From NCBI GenBank assembly GCA_963775185.1, contig CAVZIE010000037.1:521732-585731 (forward strand): a stretch of DNA of 64,000 nt, read 5' to 3'. The translations under genes were made by a program, and so were the position numbers. This DNA comes from JAPSGB01 sp963775185 (GTDB lineage: Bacteria; Myxococcota_A; Polyangia; Polyangiales; Polyangiaceae). This document shows, in pieces, positions 57,099 to 64,000 of this stretch. The first letter of the stretch is position 1. Each line of letters opens with the position of its first letter. The notes beneath the pieces were generated by a model, which worked only from the letters and a program-made list of their open reading frames with translations, made no database searches and had not been told where the DNA came from.

Positions 57099-57124
57099 CT
57101 ACGCGAAGCCGCGGCGCCGATTGC
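57099..57124 (-). promoter_or_regulatory. ECF-like promoter, orphan copy
   Basis: Minus strand GCAAT (57124-57120), 16-nt spacer, CGTAG (57103-57099). The position of the ATG in the sister copies reads CCCTGAC here, so the start codon was lost. Confidence 0.5.
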
Positions 57125-57136
57125 GGGGGATGGGGT

Positions 57137-57157
57137 TGCCGGGGCGGCGCGGAACCG
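57137..57157 (+). repeat. REP-like element copy
   Basis: TGCCGGGGCGGCGCGGAACC plus G, third copy of the promoter-plus-REP composite. Confidence 0.7.
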
Positions 57158-57194
57158 CGCGATCTCGTGTTCGTCGCGCGATGACGAAGCGCGA

Positions 57195-58142
57195 CTATCC
57201 GAAGATCGCGTCCAGATCCGACAGCGTGGCGGCGCGGACCAGCCACGTGTCCAGCGTCGCAAGGTCGCGACACGCGCGCACGCGCTGGGCGACCTCCGCT
57301 GGAACGGAGAGCCCGCGCGCTTCGAGCACGCGCAGCACGTCCTCCGCCTTGCCTTCCGCCTTGCCCTTCGCCTCGCCCTCGGCCAGGCCCTTCGCCTCGC
57401 CCTCGGCCAGGCCCTTCGCCTCGCCTTCGGCCAGGCCCTTCGCCTCGCCCTCGGCGACGTAGCGCCGCGCGAAGTCGCTCATGTATTCGTGTTTCTGCGC
57501 CATCATCGCCTCGATCCTCTTCCGCACCCCGGTCCGGAGAACCGCGAGCACCGCGTCGACGTAGAGTTTACGCCTCTCCGGATCCAGCGCCATCACCGCT
57601 TCCAGCGCCAGCAGCGCGACCTCCTCCGCGCTCGGCCCACGCCCGTGCACGATCGCGGAGAGCACCGCGAGCTCCGGGATCCGCAGGCCCAGCTCGCGCT
57701 CGATCACCGGCATGTTCGACGGTCCGAGCACGATCGGCACGAGTGCGAAACCTGGATGCCCGATCTCGATGGGCTTGGACGCCCAGCGCTCGACGCGCTG
57801 GCTCGGCGTGACCACGACCAGATACGCGGGCAGCCCGGCGTTCGCCCACAGCCACACCGCGTAGCGCGGCCACGCCTTGCGCTTGGCGACAATGTCGTGC
57901 TTGTCCTTCAGGTCGAGCTGCACTTCCACGACGATGGCCGCACCTGCGCTGCCTGCCCGGACTTTCAGCGCCAGGTCCGCCGAGTACTCCGGGACCTTGG
58001 GCTCGCCGAAGTTCGCGCCGGACGTGTCGATCTCCACCGGACCTGGCAGGGTGACGATGCGCACCAGCTCGAGCAGCCTGAGCGCGATCTCCGGACGATC
58101 GCGGAACAGCGCGACCATCGCCTCGTGCAGCTGCGACAGCAT
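57195..58142 (-). CDS. EVQ-type PD-(D/E)XK family protein, paralogue 3
   Basis: 315 residues from the ATG at 58142. More diverged than 1 and 2: MVALFRDRPEIALRLLELVR, IVVEVQLDLKDKHDIVAKRK. The repeat tail is longest, with EGEAKGLA three times before EGEAKGKAEGKAED. The end reads RVRACRDLATLDTWLVRAAT, LSDLDAIFG. The core D...E-x-Q is kept. Confidence 0.75.
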   Translation of the reverse strand: MLSQLHEAMVALFRDRPEIALRLLELVRIVTLPGPVEIDTSGANFGEPKVPEYSADLALKVRAGSAGAAIVVEVQLDLKDKHDIVAKRKAWPRYAVWLWANAGLPAYLVVVTPSQRVERWASKPIEIGHPGFALVPIVLGPSNMPVIERELGLRIPELAVLSAIVHGRGPSAEEVALLALEAVMALDPERRKLYVDAVLAVLRTGVRKRIEAMMAQKHEYMSDFARRYVAEGEAKGLAEGEAKGLAEGEAKGLAEGEAKGKAEGKAEDVLRVLEARGLSVPAEVAQRVRACRDLATLDTWLVRAATLSDLDAIFG

Positions 58143-58210
58143 GCGCGCCGTCGTCGCAAGCGCCGTGCCGCGAGCGTGACCGTGTGATGCTGCGACGATG
58201 CGCGCCCGCG

Positions 58211-58249
58211 CCGGCGGCGACCGGTCGTGTCGCCGGCGGCGATCGCCGG
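58211..58249. promoter_or_regulatory. hairpin upstream of paralogue 3
   Basis: CCGGCGGCGACCGG-TCGTGT-CGCCGGCGGCGATCGCCGG, a diverged version of the hairpins before paralogues 1 and 2, 69 bp from the start. Confidence 0.45.
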
Positions 58250-58290
58250 CGCCCATGCGGGCCGGGGGCGGGCCGCCAGTCGGCGGGCGC

Positions 58291-58340
58291 CGCGATCACG
58301 AGAGGCGCTTCTCTCGAGAGAAGTCGATCTCGTGATCGCG
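58291..58340. repeat. 50-bp hairpin element, copy B
   Basis: CGCGATCACGAGA ... TCTCGTGATCGCG, with inner CTTCTCTCGAGAGAAG. It pairs with copy A at 23336. The sequence GCGGAATCCCGCTGGTGCCC occurs just after it and again 60 bp further on. Confidence 0.65.
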
Positions 58341-58394
58341 ACGCGGAATCCCGCTGGTGCCCACGTGGGGGGAGGCAGGCCGTCAGTCACGGAT

Positions 58395-58415
58395 TGCCGG
58401 TCCGGCGCGGAATCC
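58395..58415 (+). repeat. REP-like element copy
   Basis: TGCCGGTCCGGCGCGGAATC plus C, followed by CGCTGGTGCCCACGT, which also occurs 60 bp upstream. Confidence 0.8.
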
Positions 58416-58429
58416 CGCTGGTGCCCACG

Positions 58430-58920
58430 TAGGGGAGAGATGCGGCGTAGAAGACACTGAAAGCCCGGAACACGGTCTCCCGCGGGGAAGAGGCGCTCCA
58501 TCGCGGGCCAGGCGTAGTCCTCGGCCTTGGTCTCGGCGCGTTCCACGCTGATGTCCCTGCCACCTCGCAGCTGGTGGCGGGTATGCCCGATCTCGTGCAA
58601 CGCGACGTGCGCGAGGTAGGCGACGAAGGTGTCCCGCTTGGCCGCCGCCGGGAACAGGCGCTTCAGGCGCCTTGTGAGTGGCTCGTACACGTCCTCGAAC
58701 TCGCCCGCCGGCCAGTCGTGGAGGAAGATCGTCACGAAGCGCGCGCGCCCTTCCGAGCCCATCTGCGCCTCGCCGATGTCGTCGAGACGCTTGCGACTCT
58801 TGCCCGTGAGCACGATCGCGACGTTCGAAGGTGGCGTCGCGAGACCGGCGCGATCGAGCGCCTCCAGCCATGTTGCGGTCGCGCGCGTGCGCTTCAGGAC
58901 GTGGACCGTGCCGCGCCAGG
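58430..58920 (-). pseudogene. HExxH protein copy, 5'-truncated and frame-broken
   Basis: The frame from about 58914 reads GTVHVLKRTRATATWLEALD, PSNVAIVLTGKSRKRLDDIG and YLAHVALHEIGHTRHQLRGG, closely matching the gene at 51444-52046. The 5' end upstream of 58914 is missing. An extra base near 58480 breaks the frame before ETVFRAFSVFYAASLPYVGT. Confidence 0.75.
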
Positions 58921-59115
58921 GAAAACCTCGCTATGGGAATGTCGGCAGGGCGTTCTGCCGCCGCCGGTCATCCGCACCCGCTCCAGTGACGGCCTTGCGC
59001 AGCTCGATCGCCCGCGACGCTCTGCATCTCGTAGTGATGATGTCCATGAGACGGTCGACGCCGGCTCACGATCCTCTCCGCACCGTTCATTGTCTAGGCC
59101 TTCGCGCCTCTTCGC
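58921..59115. other. no gene seen
   Basis: Nothing recognisable; no long frame with protein-like composition and no repeat copy. Confidence 0.5.
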
Positions 59116-59199
59116 TCAGCGCCGCTTCTTCGCGGATTCGCGTTGGACGGCATCCAACACGTGGGCCGGAAGCCCTGCAGGCCCGACGTCACCGTTCAT
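59116..59199 (-). CDS. 27-residue reading frame coupled to the 59196 gene
   Basis: MNGDVGPAGLPAHVLDAVQR plus ESAKKRR, in an ATGA overlap with the preceding gene. It may be a microprotein or the start of a longer, lost gene. Confidence 0.3.
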   Translation of the reverse strand: MNGDVGPAGLPAHVLDAVQRESAKKRR

Positions 59200-59447
59200 C
59201 TGTCGCAGATATCCACGTACAGGGCGTCGCGTTCGTGATGGAGCCGGTCGATCGCAGGCCAAAGGACGTCGTGCAGGCGGGAGCTGATGTGCGAGGCCGG
59301 GAGGCCGGGCATCCCCTCGATGAAGGCGTCCAGCGCGAGCCGGAGGCGCTTGTACGGCTCCATCTGTGCGCGCACTGCGCGCTCCTCGCGTAGCAGGGCT
59401 TGTTCCTCCGTCTCGGTATCGTCTGGGTCGATCGGGTCTGGATCCAT
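59196..59447 (-). CDS. small hypothetical helical protein
   Basis: 83 residues: MDPDPIDPDDTETEEQALLR, EERAVRAQMEPYKRLRLALD and LHDVLWPAIDRLHHERDALY. Acidic start, then two long helices. It lies 12 bp after the gene at 59460 and is probably co-transcribed with it. No family recognised. Confidence 0.5.
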   Translation of the reverse strand: MDPDPIDPDDTETEEQALLREERAVRAQMEPYKRLRLALDAFIEGMPGLPASHISSRLHDVLWPAIDRLHHERDALYVDICDR

Positions 59448-59459
59448 GAGTGTCTCCTT

Positions 59460-60083
59460 TCAGATGTGGAACGGGTCGTCTTCGGGCTCGGGCGGCAGCG
59501 GCGGAAGCGGCGGCAAGCGCTCGGCGAGGTCGGGGGCGAGGACGGCGAGGAGCTCGGCGAGGAACAGCTCGGCGCCGGGGCGCAGCCCGATCCTGGCCTC
59601 GCCGCGCCGGACCTCGAGGCCGCGGCGCGTGGCGGTGAGCTCGACGTCGTCGGGGAGCCGGTAGACTTCGCCGACGCGCCCGCCGGAGATGGTGAGGCGC
59701 GCGGTGCAGTACGCCTCCGGCGCGATCGGCATCAGCAGCACCGGCTCGAGCTGCCGCGGCGGCTCGGGATCGCCGAGGTTCACCGCGCACAGGCTGCCGC
59801 ACCGGACCTCGCGGCGCGTGGAGGCCCAGTGCTGGCGCTCGCGCGCCCAGTAGCGGGCGGCGCCGACGAGGGCCGCGAGCACCGGGATGCCGAGGGTGAT
59901 CACCGACGGCTTCGGGTGGCGGACGCGGGTGATCAGGCGCACCGCCAGACCGTCGACGGCGGCGGTCACGCTGGCCTCGCGGTCGGTGAACAGGCGCTCG
60001 CGCGCGGAGCCACCGACATATGTGTGGCCGATTTCCACGATCGCGACGTCTCCGGGCAGGAGCGGAAGTTCGAACGGGTTCAT
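59460..60083 (-). CDS. unknown protein A of a duplicated divergent pair (intact copy)
   Basis: 207 residues: MNPFELPLLPGDVAIVEIGH, then RLFTDREASVTAAVDGLAVR and a hydrophobic stretch (VITLGIPVLAALVGAARYWA). The C-terminal half begins VEPVLLMPIA-like beta strands and ends ELFLAELLAVLAPDLAERLP. It could be a membrane-associated protein with one helix. A copy with an internal deletion lies at 61422-61858. No family recognised. Confidence 0.6.
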   Translation of the reverse strand: MNPFELPLLPGDVAIVEIGHTYVGGSARERLFTDREASVTAAVDGLAVRLITRVRHPKPSVITLGIPVLAALVGAARYWARERQHWASTRREVRCGSLCAVNLGDPEPPRQLEPVLLMPIAPEAYCTARLTISGGRVGEVYRLPDDVELTATRRGLEVRRGEARIGLRPGAELFLAELLAVLAPDLAERLPPLPPLPPEPEDDPFHI

Positions 60084-60345
60084 GCGCGCACCTCCCCCTC
60101 TCCGTCCTGCGGGATGGGGTGCGTCCGCGGTCGCCTGCCCGCTGCTTATGGTAACGCCGCGCGGTTGCCGACCCCCATCCCGCGGGACATACTCTGTTCG
60201 TAACGTCCAGACGGGGCGAGGGACGGCGGCTGCATCGTGCCGTTCCCCGGCGGCGTGCACTCGCGGCCGTTCGTGGCACCGCTCATCGCGAAGATGCGGC
60301 GCGCGTTCGAGGACGGGCAGATCGGCTCGCCGCTCATGCGGGCGC
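60084..60345. other. duplicated intergenic region joined to a remnant of protein B
   Basis: 60084-60225 repeats 61859-61999 (shared blocks such as GTCCAGACGGGGCGAGGGAC). It is then joined straight to a plus-strand fragment of B's 3' end (60229-60330: GCIVPFPGGVHSRPFVAPLI, AKMRRAFEDGQIG). The 5' three-quarters of B are missing. Confidence 0.75.
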
Positions 60346-60406
60346 GTCCGAGCAGCTCCCGCGCGTGACCCGCCTCGTGCAGGCCGACGTGCGCCAGGTA
60401 TCGCGT
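60338..60406 (-). pseudogene. HExxH family fragment
   Basis: RYLAHVGLHEAGHARELLGR matches the HExxH segment of the gene at 51444 and nothing else of that gene is present. Confidence 0.65.
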
Positions 60407-60499
60407 CGCCTCGCGCAATCGATGGCGGCCAATGACAGGCCGTAGGCACCGCGGCGTCGCGTCCAGTCCCACGCCATGCGAACGTGGTAGCATTGAGGC

Positions 60500-60730
60500 T
60501 TGGACTACTTGAACCGGATCACACACGATCCTTCGGTCATGGGCGGGCGGCCATGCATCCGGGGGCTGCGCGTCACGGTTGGGACCGTGGTCGGCTTGCT
60601 CGCGGCCGGCAAGACCGCCGATGAGATCCTCGCGGCATATCCTTACCTGGAGGCCGACGATGTGCGCGCGGCACTCGCCTATGCCGCGTGGCGCTCGGAA
60701 GAGGTCGAGCTCCCACTAGATGCGCGATGA
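60500..60730 (+). CDS. DUF433 antitoxin candidate
   Basis: 76 residues from a TTG at 60500. ITHDPSVMGGRPCIRGLRVT, VGTVVGLLAAGKTADEILAA and YPYLEADDVRAALAYAAWRS are typical of DUF433. The stop overlaps the toxin ATG (ATGA). Confidence 0.88.
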   Translation: MDYLNRITHDPSVMGGRPCIRGLRVTVGTVVGLLAAGKTADEILAAYPYLEADDVRAALAYAAWRSEEVELPLDAR

Positions 60731-61092
60731 AGATCCTGGTGGACATGAACCTGCCGCCCGTCTGGGTGGCGGAGTTTGCCGCCAACGGGATCGACGCAGT
60801 GCACTGGTCCGACGTTGGCGACCCACGCGCTCCGGATACACAGGTGATGGCGTACGCGCGCGAGCACGGCTGCGTCGTCTTCACCCACGATCTCGACTTT
60901 GGCGTGTTGCTGGCACTGACGCGCGCATCCGGACCGAGCGTGCTCCAGTTGCGCGCACAGAACGTCTTGCCGGAAGACGTTCGTGAGGTCGTGCTGGACG
61001 TGTTGCGGAATTACGGCACGGCTCTCGATACGGGCGCGCTGATCAGCGTGGATATGGTGTCCGCGCGCGTGCGCATCCTGCCGCTGGTTTGA
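60727..61092 (+). CDS. DUF5615 PIN-like toxin candidate
   Basis: 121 residues: MKILVDMNLPPVWVAEFAAN, then DTQVMAYAREHGCVVFTHDL (acidic residues of the PIN-like site) and VLPEDVREVVLDVLRNYGTA. With the DUF433 gene it forms a type II toxin-antitoxin pair like that at 35.0-35.7 kb. Predicted ribonuclease. Confidence 0.88.
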   Translation: MKILVDMNLPPVWVAEFAANGIDAVHWSDVGDPRAPDTQVMAYAREHGCVVFTHDLDFGVLLALTRASGPSVLQLRAQNVLPEDVREVVLDVLRNYGTALDTGALISVDMVSARVRILPLV

Positions 61093-61125
61093 GCGCGGTC
61101 GCCAGCGGGCCGGCGTGCACGCGCG

Positions 61126-61275
61126 GTCGATCTCCCGCATCCCCCCGTCCCCCGTGAACAACAGCGCCACGCGCACCGCCATCCCCGCGAACGCCGGCGC
61201 TTGCTGCAACAGCTTCGAATACAACCGCACCTGCGCCGCGTACTGGGGATGGCTTCTCTCGACGGCGCCGTCCGG
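61126..61275 (-). pseudogene. AddA nuclease-domain remnant
   Basis: GAVERSHPQYAAQVRLYSKL then LQQAPAFAGMAVRVALLFTG and DGGMREID matches the last 50 or so residues of the AddA-like protein at 39128 (EKSHPEYVAQVQLYARLLRQ). It ends where the convergent DUF5615 gene ends. Confidence 0.75.
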
Positions 61276-61425
61276 CGGGCAGCTCCGCCGTCCCGGGCGA
61301 CGCCAGGAACGCGCGCACGTCGGGCGCGGCCGTGTTGCCGCGGATGGAGAGCAGTGCCCGCACCCGCTCGAGGAACACGCGGTGGTTGCCGACGAAGTCG
61401 AGGTCTGTTGTTCGGCGGACGTCAT
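61276..61425 (-). pseudogene. truncated gene start coupled to A copy
   Basis: An ATG at 61425 in ATGA overlap with the A copy opens MTSAEQQ. Another frame continues DLDFVGNHRVFLERVRALLS then IRGNTAAPDVRAFLASPGTA. It is then fused to the AddA remnant. Likely the 5' end of a small gene lost by rearrangement. Confidence 0.4.
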
Positions 61426-61858
61426 GCTGGCTCCTTCAATCTCGAACGGATCGCGCTCCGGCGCGATCTCGAGGGCGCGGTCGGCGAGGTCGGGGGCGAG
61501 GACGGCGAGGAGCTCGGCGAGAAACAGCTCGGCGCCGGGACGCAGCGCGATCCTGGCCTCGCCGCGCCGGACCTCGAGGCCGCGCGGCGCGTGGAGGCCC
61601 AGTGCTTGCGCTCGCGCGCCCAGTAGCGGGCGGCGCCGGCGAGGGCCGCGAGCACCGGGATGCCGAGGGTGATCACCGACGGCTTCGGGTGGCGGACGCG
61701 GGTGATCAGGCGCACCGCCAGACCGTCGACGGCGGCGGTCACGCTGGCCTCGCGGTCGGTGAACAGGCGCTCGCGCGCAGAGCCGCCGACATATGTGTGG
61801 CCGATTTCCACGATCGCGACGTCTCCGGGCAGGAGCGGGAGTTCGAACGGGTTCATGC
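61422..61858 (-). pseudogene. copy of protein A with internal deletion
   Basis: Residues 1-90 match the intact A at 59460-60083. The sequence then jumps from WASTRR to the region of LEVRRGEARI, out of frame. The junction lies at a GCGGCGCGTGG repeat that occurs twice in the intact gene (about 59625 and 59812), so the 190-bp loss probably arose by recombination between these. Confidence 0.8.
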
Positions 61859-62076
61859 GCGCACCTCCCCCTCTCCGTCCTGCGGGATGGGGTGCGTCCG
61901 CGGTGCCTGCCCGCTGCTTATGGTAACGCCGCGCGGTTGGCGACCCCCCGTCCCGCAGGACATACTCTGTTCGTAACGTCCAGACGGGGCGAGGGACGGG
62001 CCCGACGACCCCCACCAACCGACCCGAGGCGGCTCGCCTCGGGCACGGTGGCAAGGCCCGAACGACGAGGTGAGCC
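61859..62076. promoter_or_regulatory. divergent intergenic region of the A/B pair
   Basis: Lies between the A copy (minus) and B (plus). The first 140 bp are shared with 60084-60225. It must hold both promoters, but I cannot assign boxes. Confidence 0.4.
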
Positions 62077-62494
62077 ATGCGGGAGATCACGGAGCAAGAA
62101 CGGGAGCACTTCGCGCAGCAGCGCGAGGAGCAGCTGGCGCGGCAGAAGCGCCGGGACGCGTGGGAAGCAGCCTGGGACCGCGAGAACGAGCGGCGCGAGG
62201 CCGAGCGGAAGGCGCAGCTGCCGCAGGCCCACGAGGACGCGGCGTTCGTGCTCGCGTGGGTGCAGAAGCTGCGCGACGCCGGGCTGCTCGACGGCGTGCG
62301 CGCCATGACGTTCTTTGGATACGGCCAGCAGAGTGTCGCGCTCGACGCACGCGGGAGGGTCGTGTGCCAGACACCGGACGCCGTACGGCGGGTGCATCGT
62401 GCCGCTGGCCTGCGGTGGCGTGGAGCGGCAGCCGTTCGTGGCGCCGCTCATCGCGAAGATGCGGCGCGCGATCGAGGAGGGGCGGATCGGATAG
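62077..62494 (+). CDS. unknown protein B of the divergent pair, one frame break
   Basis: About 139 residues: MREITEQEREHFAQQREEQL, a charged coiled coil to about residue 55, then AAFVLAWVQKLRDAGLLDGV and FFGYGQQSVALDARGRVVCQ. The frame shifts near 62375 into PYGGCIVPLACGGVERQPFV then APLIAKMRRAIEEGRIG and a TAG. The remnant at 60229 has the same ending. No family recognised. Confidence 0.55.
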
Positions 62495-62549
62495 CGCTTC
62501 CACGGCGCCGATTGCGGGGGCTCGAACGCGAGCTGTTCTCGTAGCGTGT

Positions 62550-64000
62550 TCAGGCGCGCGGCTTAGGCGTCGCCCCCGCGCCCCTTGCCAACGCCTCCGC
62601 GAGCTCGCGCTCGCCCGGTGCGTCTCCCGCGATGACGATCCGCACGCGCTTGTTCTGGTTGCCGCCGCCTTTCGCGCCGGGCTTGCGGCCGACGCGCGCC
62701 ATCGCGGCGGCCATGCGCTTGCGGAGATCCGCGGCGTCGTCGGGGGTGATCGCGATCGGATACGGCGCGCCGAGATCGAGGCGGCGATCGTCGGGGGAGA
62801 GCTTGTCCGTCTCGCGCGACTCGACGCGGGATTCCGCGACGGACAGACCCAAGGAGCCGAGGCGGGCGAGGATCAGCTCGAGGCCCTCGGCGTAGTCGGT
62901 GTTGCGCTCGGCGCGCGGATTCCGCGGGTGCCGCCGCGGGACTCGATGACGACGCTCGGCGTGTCGCCGATGCGCTCGACGCGGAAGGTGGCGTCGATTT
63001 CCGTGCCGTCGTCGCGGTGGACGCGGGCGACGATGGGGTCGCGGACGCGGTCCTTGCCGGCGTTCCAGGCGGCGATGGCCCAGCCGGTGTCGATCCAGCG
63101 GGTGGAGCCTTTGGGCGTGCCTTCGAGGTAGCGCAGGCGGTTGACGCGCGCTTCGTCGAGGAGGCCGCCGTTGTCGCGGACGTCGGCGTCGGCGGCGATG
63201 ACCCACGCGATGTCGGTGAGCGAGACGGTGCGCGGGTTGAAGCCGCGTTTGCCGGCGTCGCCGCCGTCGATGCGCAGGCCGCCGCGGGGGGCGGCGGCCG
63301 ATGATGCGGGCGCGGCTGCCGCCGGGTTGTTCGATCCAGCGATCGGGTCGGGGAGGTGGGAAGCGAGGGCGCGAGGATGGCGTCGGCGACGAGCTGGGCG
63401 CGGGAGAGGGCGCCGTCGGGCAGGGCGCGGAGCGGGCGCGAGACGTCGCGGCCTTCGCCCCAGGTGCGCCACGTGTCGAAGTCGACGTCGGGGATGCGCC
63501 AGGCGCTCGGCGTCTTCAATCTGGCGCGCGACGCCGAGGAAACGCCAGGTGCCGTCGGCGCGCTTGGCGAGGGCGAACGCGGTCTCGCCGGGACGCGGCG
63601 CGATGCGTGCGTCGGTGGCGGACATGACGATGCGGTCGGGGGCGCGGAGGATGCTTTGGTTGCGATGAAGAGGAACAGGTGGCCGCCCCAGCGCTCGGCG
63701 GCGGGATGGGGCGCGAGATCGTCGAGGCCGAAGGCTTCGGCGAGGGCGGCTTCGTCGAGGATGGTTCCGGGGGGCGGCGCGAGATCTTCGGGGCGCACGA
63801 TTTGTTCGAGGCGCGCGATGGGGACCATGCCCGGCGCGCCGTCGAAGGTCGGGCCGTCGGGGTTGTCGGAGACGAGCTGCCAGGCCGCGCCGGGGCCGGT
63901 GCCGGCGCGCTGCGAGCCGCGCCGGTGCCGGCGCGCTCGAGGCGTTTGATCTGGAAGGTGTTGCCGGTGGGTTCGGCGGGGAGCTGCACGAGCACGACGC
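62550..64000 (-). CDS. large unknown protein, frame breaks, 5' end outside window
   Basis: Frames link from the window edge (QLPAEPTGNTFQIKRLERAG) through MVPIARLEQIVRPEDLAPPP, LHPAAERWGGHLFLFIATK-like sequence, DARIAPRPGETAFALAKRAD, WRIPDVDFDTWRTWGEGRDV, FNPRTVSLTDIAWVIAADAD to NTDYAEGLELILARLGSLGL and RKPGAKGGGNQNKRVRIVIA. The last 110 residues resemble the head domain found at the N-terminus of ScoMcrA-type restriction proteins (my recollection, not searched). At least four frame changes. Function unknown. Confidence 0.45.

Noticed and set aside
47779..58142. Prophage
   Set aside because: No capsid, portal, terminase, tail or integrase genes; the duplications and TA modules fit an accessory region without phage structure.
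62490..62515. Ninth ECF-like promoter
   Set aside because: GCAAT is present, but the partner box 16 nt away reads CTATC, and no gene start follows; at best a decayed copy.

Overview
The window is very GC-rich DNA, most likely from a Myxococcota bacterium (Polyangia or Myxococcia type). Evidence: a trypsin-like protease with a MYXO-CTERM-like tail, several Ser/Thr kinases including one with an ATPase and TPR tail, an FHA-AAA+ regulator, Cys-rich and Gly/Ala-rich lipoproteins, and two-domain HNH proteins. Core metabolism is represented by intact guaB, cobQ, a CDF metal exporter and two tRNA-Ser genes.

Layout. 1-14.3 kb is ordinary chromosome: pspA with a YbjN/CesT-like partner, LuxR-type regulators, CDF exporter, protease, guaB, an outer-membrane barrel, TetR, tRNA-Ser(CGA) and tRNA-Ser(GGA), an LRR protein, a Cys-rich lipoprotein and a kinase/PEGA-like pair. 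14.3-32 kb holds an IS3 remnant, an HNH-RuvA-like protein, lipoproteins, an HTTM-like membrane protein, cobQ, two large kinases and the FHA regulator. 32-47 kb is a nuclease/helicase island: an XRE protein, PcfJ-like and WYL-regulator genes read divergently, a DUF433-DUF5615 pair, a NERD-helicase, and a five-gene minus-strand operon (PD-(D/E)XK protein, AddB-like, AddA-like, PD-(D/E)XK-like protein, unknown partner). 47-64 kb is an accessory region full of duplications: an ECF sigma factor, another HNH protein, three paralogous EVQ-type PD-(D/E)XK proteins plus fragments, HExxH proteins, toxin-antitoxin genes and a duplicated divergent gene pair whose two copies have decayed reciprocally.

Three kinds of short signal tie these regions together. 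(1) A 21-bp palindrome, CTGCGAC-N7-GTCGCAG, lies just upstream of the WYL/PcfJ pair, the NERD-helicase, AddB, the PD-(D/E)XK gene and one more gene. This suggests a regulon of DNA-processing genes run by the WYL protein. (2) A promoter-like motif, GCAAT-N16-CGTAG, occurs eight times between 48.1 and 57.1 kb, five times exactly 8 nt before an ATG, next to the ECF sigma gene. (3) A dispersed element with core TGCCGGTCCGGCGCGGAATC occurs about 23 times in either orientation, sometimes in inverted pairs and sometimes inside reading frames.

Many genes carry single-base frame breaks, especially the AddAB-like pair. From one sequence I cannot separate sequencing indels from real decay. Product names are assigned from motifs read by eye; no database search was run.
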